The notes: generated by a model not told the origin, from the sequence alone. A DNA stretch of 64,000 bases from CBDBLK01 sp965243145 (GCA_965243145.1 CBDEUB010000002.1:806001-870000); one strand, 5' to 3'. Shown: positions 44,042 to 53,277, counted from the stretch's first letter. Translations and numbers: made by a program.

Positions 44042-45214
44042 ATGCAAAAAACATATATTCAGAGAAAATGCGAGGCCCTGGTCAAAGAACGCCTGGAGCA
44101 CAACCCGGCGGTGGCCCTATTGGGGGCCAGGCAGGTGGGAAAGTCCACTTTGGCCAAAGAGATGGCCAAACACTACCCCCACGCCCTCTACCTGGACTTG
44201 GAGAAAACCTCAGACCGCTCGCAAATTGAGGCCGATGTGGAACTCTTTTTGAGGCAAAATAGCAAACGCCTCATCTGCCTGGACGAAATTCAACTTTTGC
44301 CGGAAATTTTTAGCACTTTGAGAAGTCATATCGATGTGCAAGGCCGAAACGCCCAATTTCTCATTTTGGGGTCAGCGTCCAGAGACCTCATCCGGCAAAG
44401 CAGTGAAAGTTTGGCCGGCCGAATTGCCCACATTGAGATGACACCCTTCCATTTTTCCGAAATACACCACTTTGTCCCCTTGATGGATCATTGGTTCAAA
44501 GGCGGCTACCCCAAATCACTATTGCAAAAAGAAATCGGGGAATCGGTCAACTGGAGAGCGGACTATATCAAAACATTTTTAGAGAGAGATTTACCCCAGC
44601 TTGGTTTTTCCATTCCGGCCTCCACTCTCGAACGCTTTTGGAAAATGTTGGCCCATTCCCACGGACAAATCGTCAATTACACCAATCTGGGAAAATCCTT
44701 GGGCGTCAGTCACCACACGGTGAAATCCTATATTGATATTTTAGAACAGACATTTATCGTGAGAATTTTAAGGCCATACTACACCAACAGCGCCAAACGC
44801 CTGGTCAAATCGCCCAAGGTTTATTTGAGAGACTCGGGATTGTTGCACACCCTCTTGGGCATTGACGGCCTCAATCCCCTATTAGGCCACCCCATTGCGG
44901 GAAATTCTTTTGAGTCTTATGTGATCGAAAACATCCTCATGCACGCGCCCAGGTGGGAGAGTTCGTTTTATCGGGATTCATCGGGCAACGAGGTGGATTT
45001 GGTTCTCGAAAAGGGAGGCCAAAAAGTGGCCATAGAAATCAAACTTTCAACCTCTCCCAAATTGGAAAAGGGGTTTTGGAACGCCATCAAGTTTTTAAGG
45101 CCCGATCAAAGCTGGGTCATTGCCCAGGTCGATTCCCCTTATTCGTTCAAGCAAAATGTCCAAGTTGCGGATCTCGATCATTTCCTGAGGGAGGGGCCTT
45201 TTTTAAAGTATTAA
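44042..45214 (+). CDS. AAA_14/DUF4143 ATPase, copy 1
   Basis: A 390-residue protein: N-terminal AAA_14 ATPase with Walker A LLGARQVGKST, Walker B LICLDEIQLLPE and sensor LGSASRDLI, and C-terminal DUF4143 with VKSPKVYLRDSGLLHTLLG and a nuclease-like FYRDSSGNEVDLVLEK...AIEIKLS. Members are common, mobile and often near toxin-antitoxin genes; the DUF4143 part resembles a restriction-endonuclease-like fold. Function not established. One of three in this window (also 47550 and 53591). Confidence 0.85.
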   Translation: MQKTYIQRKCEALVKERLEHNPAVALLGARQVGKSTLAKEMAKHYPHALYLDLEKTSDRSQIEADVELFLRQNSKRLICLDEIQLLPEIFSTLRSHIDVQGRNAQFLILGSASRDLIRQSSESLAGRIAHIEMTPFHFSEIHHFVPLMDHWFKGGYPKSLLQKEIGESVNWRADYIKTFLERDLPQLGFSIPASTLERFWKMLAHSHGQIVNYTNLGKSLGVSHHTVKSYIDILEQTFIVRILRPYYTNSAKRLVKSPKVYLRDSGLLHTLLGIDGLNPLLGHPIAGNSFESYVIENILMHAPRWESSFYRDSSGNEVDLVLEKGGQKVAIEIKLSTSPKLEKGFWNAIKFLRPDQSWVIAQVDSPYSFKQNVQVADLDHFLREGPFLKY

Positions 45215-45326
45215 TGCTTTGCATAAAAATAAAATTGCACTCTCTGCGCAAAATGCAAAAAAAAAAATCTTGACGACTCTATTTTTTAAGACTAATAAAT
45301 GCTCTAACATTAACGAGAAAGGCAAC

Positions 45327-46034
45327 ATGCTAAATACAACAAAATTTTTGAAACTCCCGAGATTTAAAATCTCGCGCCCAAAAATTGAACGGATCAGTTT
45401 CGTGGCATCAGTGGCCTTTATACTCCAATGCGGTTTAAGTGCTGGGCCTATTACGCATATTGATTACCAACTCATCAGCTTGGGGAACCTTGGAAATAAT
45501 GTATCTCAGAGCAAAATGGAGCAGATGGTAGACGATTTACTCAGGCGAGGCGCTAATATCAACGCTGCCAAATATGGTGTGGATTTTTGGGGAGTGTTTT
45601 CTTTGGAGTCTGCTCTGCACAGTGCAACTTCCAATCGAAATTATAACTTGGTGGAAGTCTTGCTTTCCCGAGGTGCCAACCCCAACAATCCCATTGAGAC
45701 CTCTCACCACGGCCCTTTAACTATTGCAGTCAAACACAATGATTACGAGATGGCGGTCATCCTTTTAGACAATGGTGCCAATGTGGATGGAAATTATACC
45801 TATTCTAGTGGAAGAAAATACACCCCTCTGCATTTTGCTGTTGAGAGGGATTATTACGATTTGGCACAATTGCTTTTAGAAAAAGGGGCCAATCCCAACC
45901 AAAGAAACCCTGAAAGTCCCTTGTTGAAAGGCCCCGTAGCAATGGCGAAAACGAAAAAAATGCGAGACCTTCTCATCTCCCACGGAGGAGAAAAAACCTA
46001 TTGTCAAAAAATCACCAGTATTTTTTTCAAATAA
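45327..46034 (+). CDS. Exported ankyrin-repeat protein
   Basis: About 235 residues from ATG 45327 (GAAAGG site). A hydrophobic segment (SFVASVAFILQCGLSAG) after a basic N-terminus suggests export. Four ankyrin-type repeats follow: DDLLRRGANINAA, VEVLLSRGANPNNP, AVILLDNGANVDGN and AQLLLEKGANPNQR. Likely protein-protein interaction at the cell surface or in the periplasm. An earlier in-frame ATG at 45219 lacks a ribosome site. Confidence 0.75.
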   Translation: MLNTTKFLKLPRFKISRPKIERISFVASVAFILQCGLSAGPITHIDYQLISLGNLGNNVSQSKMEQMVDDLLRRGANINAAKYGVDFWGVFSLESALHSATSNRNYNLVEVLLSRGANPNNPIETSHHGPLTIAVKHNDYEMAVILLDNGANVDGNYTYSSGRKYTPLHFAVERDYYDLAQLLLEKGANPNQRNPESPLLKGPVAMAKTKKMRDLLISHGGEKTYCQKITSIFFK

Positions 46035-46063
46035 GGCCCATACAAAAAAAGGAGACGGCAACA

Positions 46064-46126
46064 ATGACACGCTTTATTTTAACACTTTTATCCTCTGCCA
46101 TTTTGGCATGGCCGCTGCTGGCACAA
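46064..46126 (+). repeat. 63-bp signal-peptide cassette, copy 1
   Basis: Bases 46064-46126 are identical to 46812-46874, covering the start codon and the complete signal peptide through the Ala-Gln at the cleavage site. Identity ends immediately after it; the mature proteins are unrelated by eye. The GGAGAC ribosome site and CAACA before the ATG are also shared. Confidence 0.93.
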
Positions 46127-46756
46127 GACGCAATATCGCACTTTAACCAACAAAGAAAGAGAATCGTTGGGCAAGTAGAAAAGTATCAAGAGTCACATAT
46201 ACCCAACCCCTACTACCTCATCGATGATCAGGGGCATACTTACGCTCTTCCTGGCCTTCTCGACGGCCAAACGCTTTATGAACAGGGAATGAAAATTGCG
46301 ATTACGGGATTAGTTGGTGATCATCGCTGTACGACAGGGCCTTGCCTAACATTTTCCTTTCTCATTCTTACAATTAGCCACACGGGCAATACCACTATTA
46401 TCATTGAATACCCCGTCAATGATGACGGAATGGCCATGCAACCGACTCCCAGCACAACAAAAGTTGTGGGACAAGTAGAAAAATATGAAAGCGGCAATTA
46501 TGAGTTCCTTCTAATTGATAGCAATGATCAATCAGGTGCCGTGCTTCCCTTTTTTCTCGACGGCGAGGGCCTCTACACACGGCAAACGAAAATTTCCATT
46601 ACCAGTCACTCTGATGAAATGAGGTGTATCATATCTCACTGCCCTAACAATGGTTTTATCATCGAATACCCTTTAAAAAGGAGTTCTCAACGGCCCAGGA
46701 ATAGGAGAAAGGCCCCCGATCCATCCACCAGCGGCGGTGTAACCGTTAAGAAGTAA
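46064..46756 (+). CDS. Exported protein with two tandem repeats, function unknown
   Basis: A 230-residue protein. Signal peptide MTRFILTLLSSAILAWPLLA, cleaved before QDAIS. Two homologous halves: VGQVEKYQESHIPNPYYLID...LDGQTLYEQGMKIAITG and VGQVEKYESGNYEFLLID...LDGEGLYTRQTKISITS, each with a downstream Cys pair (RCTTGPC, RCIISHC) and ending IIEYP. An internal duplication of an OB- or beta-sandwich-like unit is likely. A GGAGA ribosome site precedes the ATG. Its first 63 bases are identical to those of the next gene. Confidence 0.7.
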   Translation: MTRFILTLLSSAILAWPLLAQDAISHFNQQRKRIVGQVEKYQESHIPNPYYLIDDQGHTYALPGLLDGQTLYEQGMKIAITGLVGDHRCTTGPCLTFSFLILTISHTGNTTIIIEYPVNDDGMAMQPTPSTTKVVGQVEKYESGNYEFLLIDSNDQSGAVLPFFLDGEGLYTRQTKISITSHSDEMRCIISHCPNNGFIIEYPLKRSSQRPRNRRKAPDPSTSGGVTVKK

Positions 46757-46811
46757 ACCAGGATTGGATCAAAACTACTAATTTCAATAAGCAAAATATG
46801 AGGAGACAACA

Positions 46812-46874
46812 ATGACACGCTTTATTTTAACACTTTTATCCTCTGCCATTTTGGCATGGCCGCTGCTGGCACAA
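46812..46874 (+). repeat. 63-bp signal-peptide cassette, copy 2
   Basis: Second perfect copy of the cassette described at 46064, here fused to a different mature sequence. Confidence 0.93.
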
Positions 46875-47540
46875 ACTCCCGAAGAGAGATTAAAAGAGCA
46901 AGTGGCCGAACTGGGCAACTATATAGGGTGGAGTTCGCACACTAAACCTTGTCGAAAAAGGCCCGCTAGGAGATGCCGTAGAAAGAGGCAATCTCTGTTG
47001 GATTTTAAAGATTCCGAACTTTGGCCCCGACTGTCCAAATTTTACAACGCCGTCGATGGCATACGGGCCGATGGCCTCACCAACCAGTCCTTGGCCAATT
47101 TTATAGAGCAGCATCTCTTTGCTGGATGGACGCAAAAAGAGATCGAAGAAAGTTCCTATCTGAAAGAGTTTATGGACGAAGCGCTCCAGGATTGGCCAGT
47201 TCCTAGAGGGGCGGGTATTGAGGTTAGGGATGTCTTTGTCGACGATAACGGCAATGTTATGTCCCTGGGCCTAGAAGAGGCAGTAAAAATTATGACTATA
47301 AGAGATACGATCTCTTACTGGGCGACCGTCATTGCCCTGGCGGTCTTCACCGAAAAAAAGATGACTGATGTTGGCATGGGCCATGTCGACGACGGTGCCG
47401 ATCGCTATCACGCTCGGATGGCCTCTGGCCTCAACCTCTCCGCCGAAAGATTGGGAAGTGCCGTCCTCATGGCCATGCTCGCTTTTGAAGTCATCATTGT
47501 GCAAGACCTGGAGTCCTTCGGCCAACTTCACTACCCTTAA
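46812..47540 (+). CDS. Exported protein, function unknown, sharing the signal peptide of its neighbour
   Basis: A 242-residue protein with the same signal peptide as the gene at 46064, followed by an unrelated mature domain: a basic cluster with Cys (CRKRPARRCRRK), then mostly helical sequence with FIEQHLFAGWTQKEIEES and a hydrophobic helix near 170 and 220. GGAGAC ribosome site. The stop is 10 bases from the convergent AAA_14 gene. No family recognised. Confidence 0.68.
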   Translation: MTRFILTLLSSAILAWPLLAQTPEERLKEQVAELGNYIGWSSHTKPCRKRPARRCRRKRQSLLDFKDSELWPRLSKFYNAVDGIRADGLTNQSLANFIEQHLFAGWTQKEIEESSYLKEFMDEALQDWPVPRGAGIEVRDVFVDDNGNVMSLGLEEAVKIMTIRDTISYWATVIALAVFTEKKMTDVGMGHVDDGADRYHARMASGLNLSAERLGSAVLMAMLAFEVIIVQDLESFGQLHYP

Positions 47541-47549
47541 AATTCCCAA

Positions 47550-48725
47550 CTACGATAGGGAAGGTGCAGGCAACCGCCCTCTCCAGGGGAGAACCTGGAC
47601 GCCGTTTCTAACATGCTCCCTGTCGCCTCCGTACACCAAATAGCGGTGGCGAATATCTGGGCCAGCGTACTGAGCGAATTGATCGAGGTTTTTAAAAAAG
47701 GATTTATTGACGGTTTTCCCCGACTTGATCTCCAAGGCGGTCAAGGCCTCCACTTCTTCCACGATCAGGTCAATTTCCACCCCTTGGGAATTTCTCCAAT
47801 AGTACAGGGGAGCGGGACGGTGGGCATTGGCGCATCGTTTTTGTATCTCGCTGATCACCCAACTCTCAAAGAGTCCTCCCCTCACCGAGTGAGTGACGAG
47901 GGCCTCGGCGGAAGTCATACCCAACAGAGAACAGGCAACCCCGGTGTCGTAAAAATAGAGTTTGGGACTCTTGATCAGTCTCTTGGAATAATTCTTGTAG
48001 TAGGGATGGAGTTTAAAAATGATAAAGGAGGCCTCCAGTATATTGAGCCACTCCTTGGCGGTGTTGGGACTGATGCCACAGTCGTTGGCAAAACTGGTGT
48101 AGTTGATGGCCTGACCGCAACGGGCAGCGCACATCTTTAAGAATAGCTGAAATGTTCCCAAATCCTTAATTGCCGTGACTTGCCTGGCATCCCTTTCGAG
48201 ATAGTTTTTACAATAGTCCAAGTACCAATCCACCATTGGCCGACGGCCAAAATGGATGCTGGGATAACTTCCGTGCAAAAGGGCCTCCTCCAAAGATGGA
48301 AGGCGTTTCCCCCGCTGGGGTATCTCATCGAGGCAGAGGGGAAGCAATTTCAAAATGGAGGCCCGTCCGGCCAAAGACTGGGAAATGCCTTGAAGCATCT
48401 CCCATTGGGCCGAACCCGTCAGAACAAACTGGGCGGCCCTCTCGTTTTGATCGACAATGCCCTGAATGTAGGAAAAGAGTTGAGGCACCCGTTGAACTTC
48501 GTCGATGATCACCCCACTTTGGAAGCGCTGTAAAAACCCCCTGGGGTCTTCTTCGGCCATGGCCCGCTCATCCATGTCCTCTAAGCTCACATAGTGGTGA
48601 TCGGGGAACTGTTTTTTTGCCAGGGTGGATTTGCCGGATTGCCTGGGGCCAGAAATGGCCAAAACCGGATAGGATGCTTTCAGCCGGGCGAGGGTGGCCT
48701 CCATGTGGCGGGGAAAATACTTCAT
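47550..48725 (-). CDS. AAA_14/DUF4143 ATPase, copy 2
   Basis: About 391 residues from ATG 48725. Walker A AISGPRQSGKST, Walker B GVIIDEVQRVPQ, sensor LTGSAQWEM, SLAGRASILKL, then DUF4143 with LIKSPKLYFYDTGVACSLLG and YYWRNSQGVEIDLIVEE...ALEIKSG. Same architecture as copies 1 and 3 but a different subfamily by sequence. Weak ribosome site. Divergent from speB. Confidence 0.85.
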   Translation of the reverse strand: MKYFPRHMEATLARLKASYPVLAISGPRQSGKSTLAKKQFPDHHYVSLEDMDERAMAEEDPRGFLQRFQSGVIIDEVQRVPQLFSYIQGIVDQNERAAQFVLTGSAQWEMLQGISQSLAGRASILKLLPLCLDEIPQRGKRLPSLEEALLHGSYPSIHFGRRPMVDWYLDYCKNYLERDARQVTAIKDLGTFQLFLKMCAARCGQAINYTSFANDCGISPNTAKEWLNILEASFIIFKLHPYYKNYSKRLIKSPKLYFYDTGVACSLLGMTSAEALVTHSVRGGLFESWVISEIQKRCANAHRPAPLYYWRNSQGVEIDLIVEEVEALTALEIKSGKTVNKSFFKNLDQFAQYAGPDIRHRYLVYGGDREHVRNGVQVLPWRGRLPAPSLS

Positions 48726-48748
48726 AGGGCCACGGTAGCACGGTTTGT

Positions 48749-48777
48749 GCAGATCCGCAATTGAACTGCGGATCTGC
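48749..48777. promoter_or_regulatory. Perfect 11-bp inverted repeat between the AAA_14 gene and speB
   Basis: GCAGATCCGCA (48749-48759) and TGCGGATCTGC (48767-48777) are perfectly complementary around a 7-base centre. No T-run follows on either side, so an operator for one of the two divergent genes is more likely than a terminator. Confidence 0.5.
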
Positions 48778-48825
48778 AATCCTCCCTTCCTTGACTCCCA
48801 AGCAAGATCTGGCCAATATGCCCCC

Positions 48826-49698
48826 GTGTGGACACCTGCCCCGACACCCTATTTTTGCGCCTCCCCCGCCGACTGTATGGCAGCGGCGGCGGCCTATCTG
48901 GCGGGAGTCGAATACGACGGCGCGGCCAGTTTCCGCAAGGGCGCGCGCCTGGGGCCTTCGGCCATTAGAGAGGCCAGTGCCCACTTGGAGAGCTATTCCC
49001 CCTATCTGGATCGGGATTTAGAAGACATCACTTTTTACGACTTGGGCAACACTGACACCCCCAAAAGCGCCAGCGCCCCCGATGGCCCCAATGCCTTTGG
49101 CCAAATCAGGGAGGGCGTACGCTTGCTCACTCTGGGGGGGGACCACAGCATTTCCTACGCTCCCCTGGTGCACTACCTAGACACTTACCCCGACTTGGTG
49201 GTTTTGCACCTGGACGCCCACGCCGACCTTCGCCGCGAGTATTTGGGAGAGCGCTACAGTCACGCCTGCATTATGCACAATGTGTGGCAACACTTTGGGA
49301 ATGGCCACCAGCTCATTCAGTACGGCATCCGCTCGGGAACCCGGCCAGAATACCAGTGGATGCGGGAACGCCAAACCCTGCGCCCCTCCCTGGCCAGTTT
49401 TTTGGAATCCGTCGCGGCCATTCCCCCTCAACGCCCCATCTACCTGACTTTGGACTTGGACTATTTCGACCCCGCCTTTTTGCCCGGAACCGGCACGCCC
49501 GAGGCGGGGGGCGAAGACTTCTCCTCTTTTATCCGCTTGATCAAAATTTTAAAGGGCCGATATTTTGCCGGTGCCGATGTGGTGGAATTGGCCCCCGGCA
49601 TCGACCCCAGCGGGAACAGCGCCGTTTTCGCCGCCAAGGTGGTGCGCGAAATCATCTTGGCCCTGGAACCAGCACACAACAAAATGGATAAAAAATAA
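48826..49698 (+). CDS. speB: Agmatinase/arginase-family ureohydrolase
   Basis: Manganese ureohydrolase expected to convert agmatine to putrescine and urea; about 290 residues. The N-terminal block GVEYDGAASFRKGARLGPSAIREAS, then GGDHSIS, LHLDAHADLR and LTLDLDYFDPAFLPGTGTPE carry the metal ligands. The start is uncertain: GTG 48826 is used here because it lies downstream of the operator-like palindrome, but no ribosome site is convincing. Directly followed by speA, making an arginine-to-putrescine operon. Confidence 0.88.
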   Translation: MWTPAPTPYFCASPADCMAAAAAYLAGVEYDGAASFRKGARLGPSAIREASAHLESYSPYLDRDLEDITFYDLGNTDTPKSASAPDGPNAFGQIREGVRLLTLGGDHSISYAPLVHYLDTYPDLVVLHLDAHADLRREYLGERYSHACIMHNVWQHFGNGHQLIQYGIRSGTRPEYQWMRERQTLRPSLASFLESVAAIPPQRPIYLTLDLDYFDPAFLPGTGTPEAGGEDFSSFIRLIKILKGRYFAGADVVELAPGIDPSGNSAVFAAKVVREIILALEPAHNKMDKK

Positions 49699-49702
49699 AT
49701 AA

Positions 49703-51796
49703 ATGGCAACTGTTCACAATTTAGGTCAGATTGGGATGAAGCACGGAGACGCCAGGATGGCGGCGAGCGACGACTGCCCCGATGGGCAGTGCCGGAGCAG
49801 GATGCGGAGGCAAGCAAAAGCGACTGAGGCGTACGAAAAGTACATCGCAGGGAGTGACAGCGTAGCTGACTCACAAGATGGTCTGAAGTGTGAGCAGTGG
49901 AGTAGAGAAGAGTTGGAAAATGCCTACCACATCGCCAAGTGGAGCGACGGTTATTTTGACATCGACTCCGACGGGCGCTTGATCGTTCGCCCTAATAAAG
50001 GGCAGTACGCCATCCCTCTGGTAGAAGTGGTGCGTGAAATGAAAGAACTGGGTGTGGGCCTCCCCGCCGTGATCCGCTTTCACGATATACTGCGCGGCCA
50101 AGTCGCCAATCTTAACCGCACCTTTCAAAAAATCATCCAGGAGGCCAAGTATCGGGGGCGCTATTTCGGCGTCTACCCGGTGAAAGTCAACCAAATGCGC
50201 GAAGTGGTGGAGGAAATCGTCAGCGCCGGGGCGGATTTTGACTATGGGCTGGAGGCCGGTTCCAAACCCGAATTGCTGGCGGCCCTGGCCTACAACTCCA
50301 ATCCCAACGCCCTCACCATCGTCAACGGCTACAAAGATGCCGACACCATCCGTTTGGCGCTATTGGGGCAAAAACTGGGGCGCAAAGTGGTGGTGGTGAT
50401 CGAAAAATTCTCCGAACTGACCACGCTCATCGAATTGGCCGCCGAGATGGAGGTGTACCCCATCATCGGCATCCGCGCCAAAATGAGCATCGAGGGCACT
50501 GGCCGTTGGGCACACAGCGCTGGGGAAAAGGCCAAATTTGGGCTTTCCATCTCCCAGATTTTAAACGCCGTGGAATTGCTGGAACAACACCGCCTCAAAT
50601 CCCACTTGAAATTGTTTCACTTCCACATCGGCAGCCAAGTGACCGACATTTTAACCCTCAAAGATGCCATCAACGAAGGGGCCAGAATTTACGCCAAACT
50701 TCACAAGATAGGAGTAGAAATTGAATATTTCGACGCCGGCGGAGGATTGGGCATCGACTACACCGGCGGGCGCTCCACCACCGAAGAATCCTCCGCCAAC
50801 TACACCATGCGCGAATACATCGAAGATTTGGTCTACAACCTCAAGCAAATTTGCGATATTGAAGATGTCCCCCACCCCCACATCGTCACCGAATCGGGCC
50901 GCGCCATCACTGCCCACCACTCCTGCATCGTCACCAATGTCATCGACAAAATAGACACCGCCCACACCGACTACCGGGTGGAAAAAAGGGAGGGCGAACA
51001 CATTATCGTATCCAATATGCGCGCCCTCTCCCAGGAAGAGTTGGAACCCGAATCCCTGCAAACCGTCACCAATGAGGCCTGGCAGATCAAACAGGAGTGC
51101 CTCAACGCCTTCAAGTTGGGCCTGCTCTCCCTCGACGAAAGGGCCAAAGTGGAAACCCTGTATTGGAAAATCGCGCAAAAGGTTTACGCCCTAGTAAACG
51201 ATATGAAAGAACCTCCCCAGGAATTACAAGACCTAGAAAGGGACTTGTCTCCCCAATTCCTGTGCAATTTTTCCGTCTTCCAATCGGCCGCCGACTGCTG
51301 GGCAATCGACCAAATTTTGCCAGTCATGCCCCTGGAACGGCTCAATGAAAGGCCCACTCACCTGGCCACTCTGGCCGACATCACTTGCGATTCCGACGGA
51401 AAAATCGACCTCTTCATCCACCGTCAGGGCATTGGCAAAAGCGTTCCCCTGCACTCCATCCAGGCGGGCAAAGAATATCTGATAGGCCTTTTCCTCACCG
51501 GGGCCTACCAGGATGTCATGGGAGATATGCACAACTTATTCGGCCGGCCCAATGAAATCCATGTCTACTGCGACCCCTCGGACGCCCAGGGCTTTTATAT
51601 TGAAGAAGTCATCCATGGCCACAGCGCCTCCAGCGTGCTCTCCACCATGCAATACAATCCCGAATATATGGCACAGGAAGTGAAGCGCATGATCACCAAA
51701 GAAGTGGGCGACAAGCGCCTGGGCGCGCGGGAAGGAGTCAAGCTGGCGGGCCTGTATCAGCGGGCGTTGGAAAGCTACACTTACCTCTCGCCGTAA
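49703..51796 (+). CDS. speA: Biosynthetic arginine decarboxylase with a palindromic-element N-terminus
   Basis: PLP-dependent arginine decarboxylase making agmatine for SpeB; 697 residues. From about residue 68 the sequence is typical SpeA (WSDGYFDIDSDGRLIV, PLP lysine in FGVYPVKVNQ, HFHIGSQ, DAGGGLGIDY, and the C-terminal SpeA-specific region). The first roughly 65 residues (MATVHNLGQIGMK to DGLKCEQW) are encoded by a dispersed palindromic element, which also supplies the ATG. No ribosome site is clear before it; the ATG is 4 bases after the speB stop, so coupling is likely. Confidence 0.92.
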   Translation: MATVHNLGQIGMKHGDARMAASDDCPDGQCRSRMRRQAKATEAYEKYIAGSDSVADSQDGLKCEQWSREELENAYHIAKWSDGYFDIDSDGRLIVRPNKGQYAIPLVEVVREMKELGVGLPAVIRFHDILRGQVANLNRTFQKIIQEAKYRGRYFGVYPVKVNQMREVVEEIVSAGADFDYGLEAGSKPELLAALAYNSNPNALTIVNGYKDADTIRLALLGQKLGRKVVVVIEKFSELTTLIELAAEMEVYPIIGIRAKMSIEGTGRWAHSAGEKAKFGLSISQILNAVELLEQHRLKSHLKLFHFHIGSQVTDILTLKDAINEGARIYAKLHKIGVEIEYFDAGGGLGIDYTGGRSTTEESSANYTMREYIEDLVYNLKQICDIEDVPHPHIVTESGRAITAHHSCIVTNVIDKIDTAHTDYRVEKREGEHIIVSNMRALSQEELEPESLQTVTNEAWQIKQECLNAFKLGLLSLDERAKVETLYWKIAQKVYALVNDMKEPPQELQDLERDLSPQFLCNFSVFQSAADCWAIDQILPVMPLERLNERPTHLATLADITCDSDGKIDLFIHRQGIGKSVPLHSIQAGKEYLIGLFLTGAYQDVMGDMHNLFGRPNEIHVYCDPSDAQGFYIEEVIHGHSASSVLSTMQYNPEYMAQEVKRMITKEVGDKRLGAREGVKLAGLYQRALESYTYLSP
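49706..49898. repeat. Dispersed palindromic element inside speA, long form with module order B-A
   Basis: About 193 bp, opposite in orientation to the intergenic copies. It starts with AACTGTTCACAA and ends with TGTGAGCAGT. Unlike the 53- and 63-kb copies, the 75-bp module (ACGGAGACGCCAGG to GCGGAGGCAAGCA) precedes rather than follows the core hairpin module (AGCGACTGAGGCGTAC to CTGACTCAC). It is translated in the same frame as the copy at 63 kb, including SDDCPDGQCRSRMRRQA in both. Confidence 0.88.
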
Positions 51797-51797
51797 A

Positions 51798-52202
51798 CTA
51801 TTTGAGAATTTCGGCCAACACCTTTTTTTCGCTCTCGTTGAAAGAGAAGGCCCCACTCCTCAAAAGTTCTTTGAGTTTTTCCCGGGTCATCAAACTGTTG
51901 GGATCGTTGTTTCCGATAGCACCCACACCGCCGGAAGTTTCGCGCGGCCGCAAGAGCGGGCGCTGGCCCTCCGTTTGGCCCTCTCTTTGGCCTTTTGCTC
52001 TGGCCACAGCACCGAGTTTTCGGCCCTTTGAACTGACTTGGGCCTTAGCTTGTAAAGCGCGCTGGTTCATGTGCCGGCGAATTTTTTCCCGCACTTCCTC
52101 TTCCGATAAATTGGCCCCTTCCCGTTCGCGGGCGGCGCTGGCATCCCTGTTGGGAACCCCTGCCTGGCGATCAAAGGTGTTGAAAACTCTCAGACTATCC
52201 AT
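51798..52202 (-). CDS. Small charged protein, function unknown
   Basis: About 134 residues from ATG 52202 (GAGGG upstream). It starts with MDSLRVFNTFDRQ, is rich in Arg, Glu and Gln, probably disordered in the middle, and ends in an amphipathic helix LMTREKLKELLRSG with SEKKVLAEILK. The stop is one base from the convergent speA stop. Not recognised; the predicted helices suggest a small regulatory or adaptor protein. Confidence 0.55.
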   Translation of the reverse strand: MDSLRVFNTFDRQAGVPNRDASAAREREGANLSEEEVREKIRRHMNQRALQAKAQVSSKGRKLGAVARAKGQREGQTEGQRPLLRPRETSGGVGAIGNNDPNSLMTREKLKELLRSGAFSFNESEKKVLAEILK

Positions 52203-52608
52203 GCCCTCAGACTGGCCGGGCCTCCCACTCTTGGGCAAGAGGGCAGTTTGTGCCGCATTTTTGGGGCACTTTGGGCACTGGAAAGATCAACTTTTGATCA
52301 ACTTTAAGTCCTTGATTTTTTTACTTATTTTTTCTTTTCCCATCATAGAGCGCTTAACTCCAGGTTATTGTTGGCCTTGAGGCCCAGATTCAAGGCCCGA
52401 GGATGCCAGTTAGGCCCGCTAAATTGATTCCCGCCCCCAAAGTGCTATAGTCAATATAATTGCTAAAGAGATTCAATCAAGGCCGTTTTGATTCTTATTA
52501 AGCTAGAGCTTAGCAGTACGTTAGTGGAAAGTGGCACGTTTTTGGCAAACAGCTCTAGGAAATTAAACCGAGGAATTTTAACCATTCCTCAACAGCGAGC
52601 AAACAAAC
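52203..52608 (+). promoter_or_regulatory. Intergenic region with candidate promoter and 5' leader hairpins
   Basis: A 406-base gap without a credible gene. It holds a TATAAT at 52455-52460, a short palindrome TAAGCTAGAGCTTA near 52499, and a perfect hairpin GAGGAAT (52570-52576) / ATTCCTC (52584-52590) with a 7-base loop about 20 bases before the next start codon. The long leader of the downstream exported protein may be regulated through it. No good -35 box is visible. Confidence 0.35.
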
Positions 52609-53277
52609 ATGGAATCACTCAACCTTGGCCTATGGTCAAAAGTGAAAAGTTTTATCTTAGTTGGAGGAATTGTGTTGGCCAGTACTTTGTCATCTTCTCA
52701 ACAAGTTAGCGCCATGGAAATGGAGCTTGATGTCCCTGGGATGCAGGGGCCTTATATCATGTTGGAAGACAACACGCTTAATATTTCTCTGGTTATTGAG
52801 CAACTTTCTTTGGACGGCGGTTTTCGCAAAGACATCCCCCAATACCGAGACAGCTACATCGAATTTACCCCCGATGCCGGTTCTGAAGGCATGATGGTGT
52901 CTATGCAGTTTAGCATCGACAACTTTTTCAACACCGAACTTTACGGCGAAAAAAGACAAAAACTCCCCGGCGGACGCGCCCTTCCTGGCGTTCCCTTTGG
53001 AAGACTTCCCGGAGTTCGCTTGAGCATCGACGCCCTCAACGGAACAACTTTCTACTTGAACAAAAAATTCTTCGGAGTTTTTATTCCCCTTTCATTCGAC
53101 ATCGGAACCAACAACATCGTAACTTTTCGCTACCACTCCAAAGGACGCCGCGCCGGCAACATTTCTTTGGTGGGTGCCGACGAGTACGGCGAAAACTCTG
53201 GCCTTTTGATCTTGCTCGACATCAAAAAACAGACCCGAGAAGCATTGCAAGCGAGACAGGCCTACTACCAAAACTAA
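52609..53277 (+). CDS. Exported protein, function unknown
   Basis: A 222-residue protein. N-terminal signal peptide (SFILVGGIVLASTLSSSQQVSA), then a beta-rich mature domain with LSIDALNGTTFYLNKKFFG, IPLSFDIGTNNIVTFRYHSKGRR and a helical C-terminus. The gene has lower GGCC density and an unusually long leader, and is followed by a strong terminator, so it is a single-gene unit. Possibly an abundant surface or periplasmic protein; family not recognised. Confidence 0.7.
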   Translation: MESLNLGLWSKVKSFILVGGIVLASTLSSSQQVSAMEMELDVPGMQGPYIMLEDNTLNISLVIEQLSLDGGFRKDIPQYRDSYIEFTPDAGSEGMMVSMQFSIDNFFNTELYGEKRQKLPGGRALPGVPFGRLPGVRLSIDALNGTTFYLNKKFFGVFIPLSFDIGTNNIVTFRYHSKGRRAGNISLVGADEYGENSGLLILLDIKKQTREALQARQAYYQN

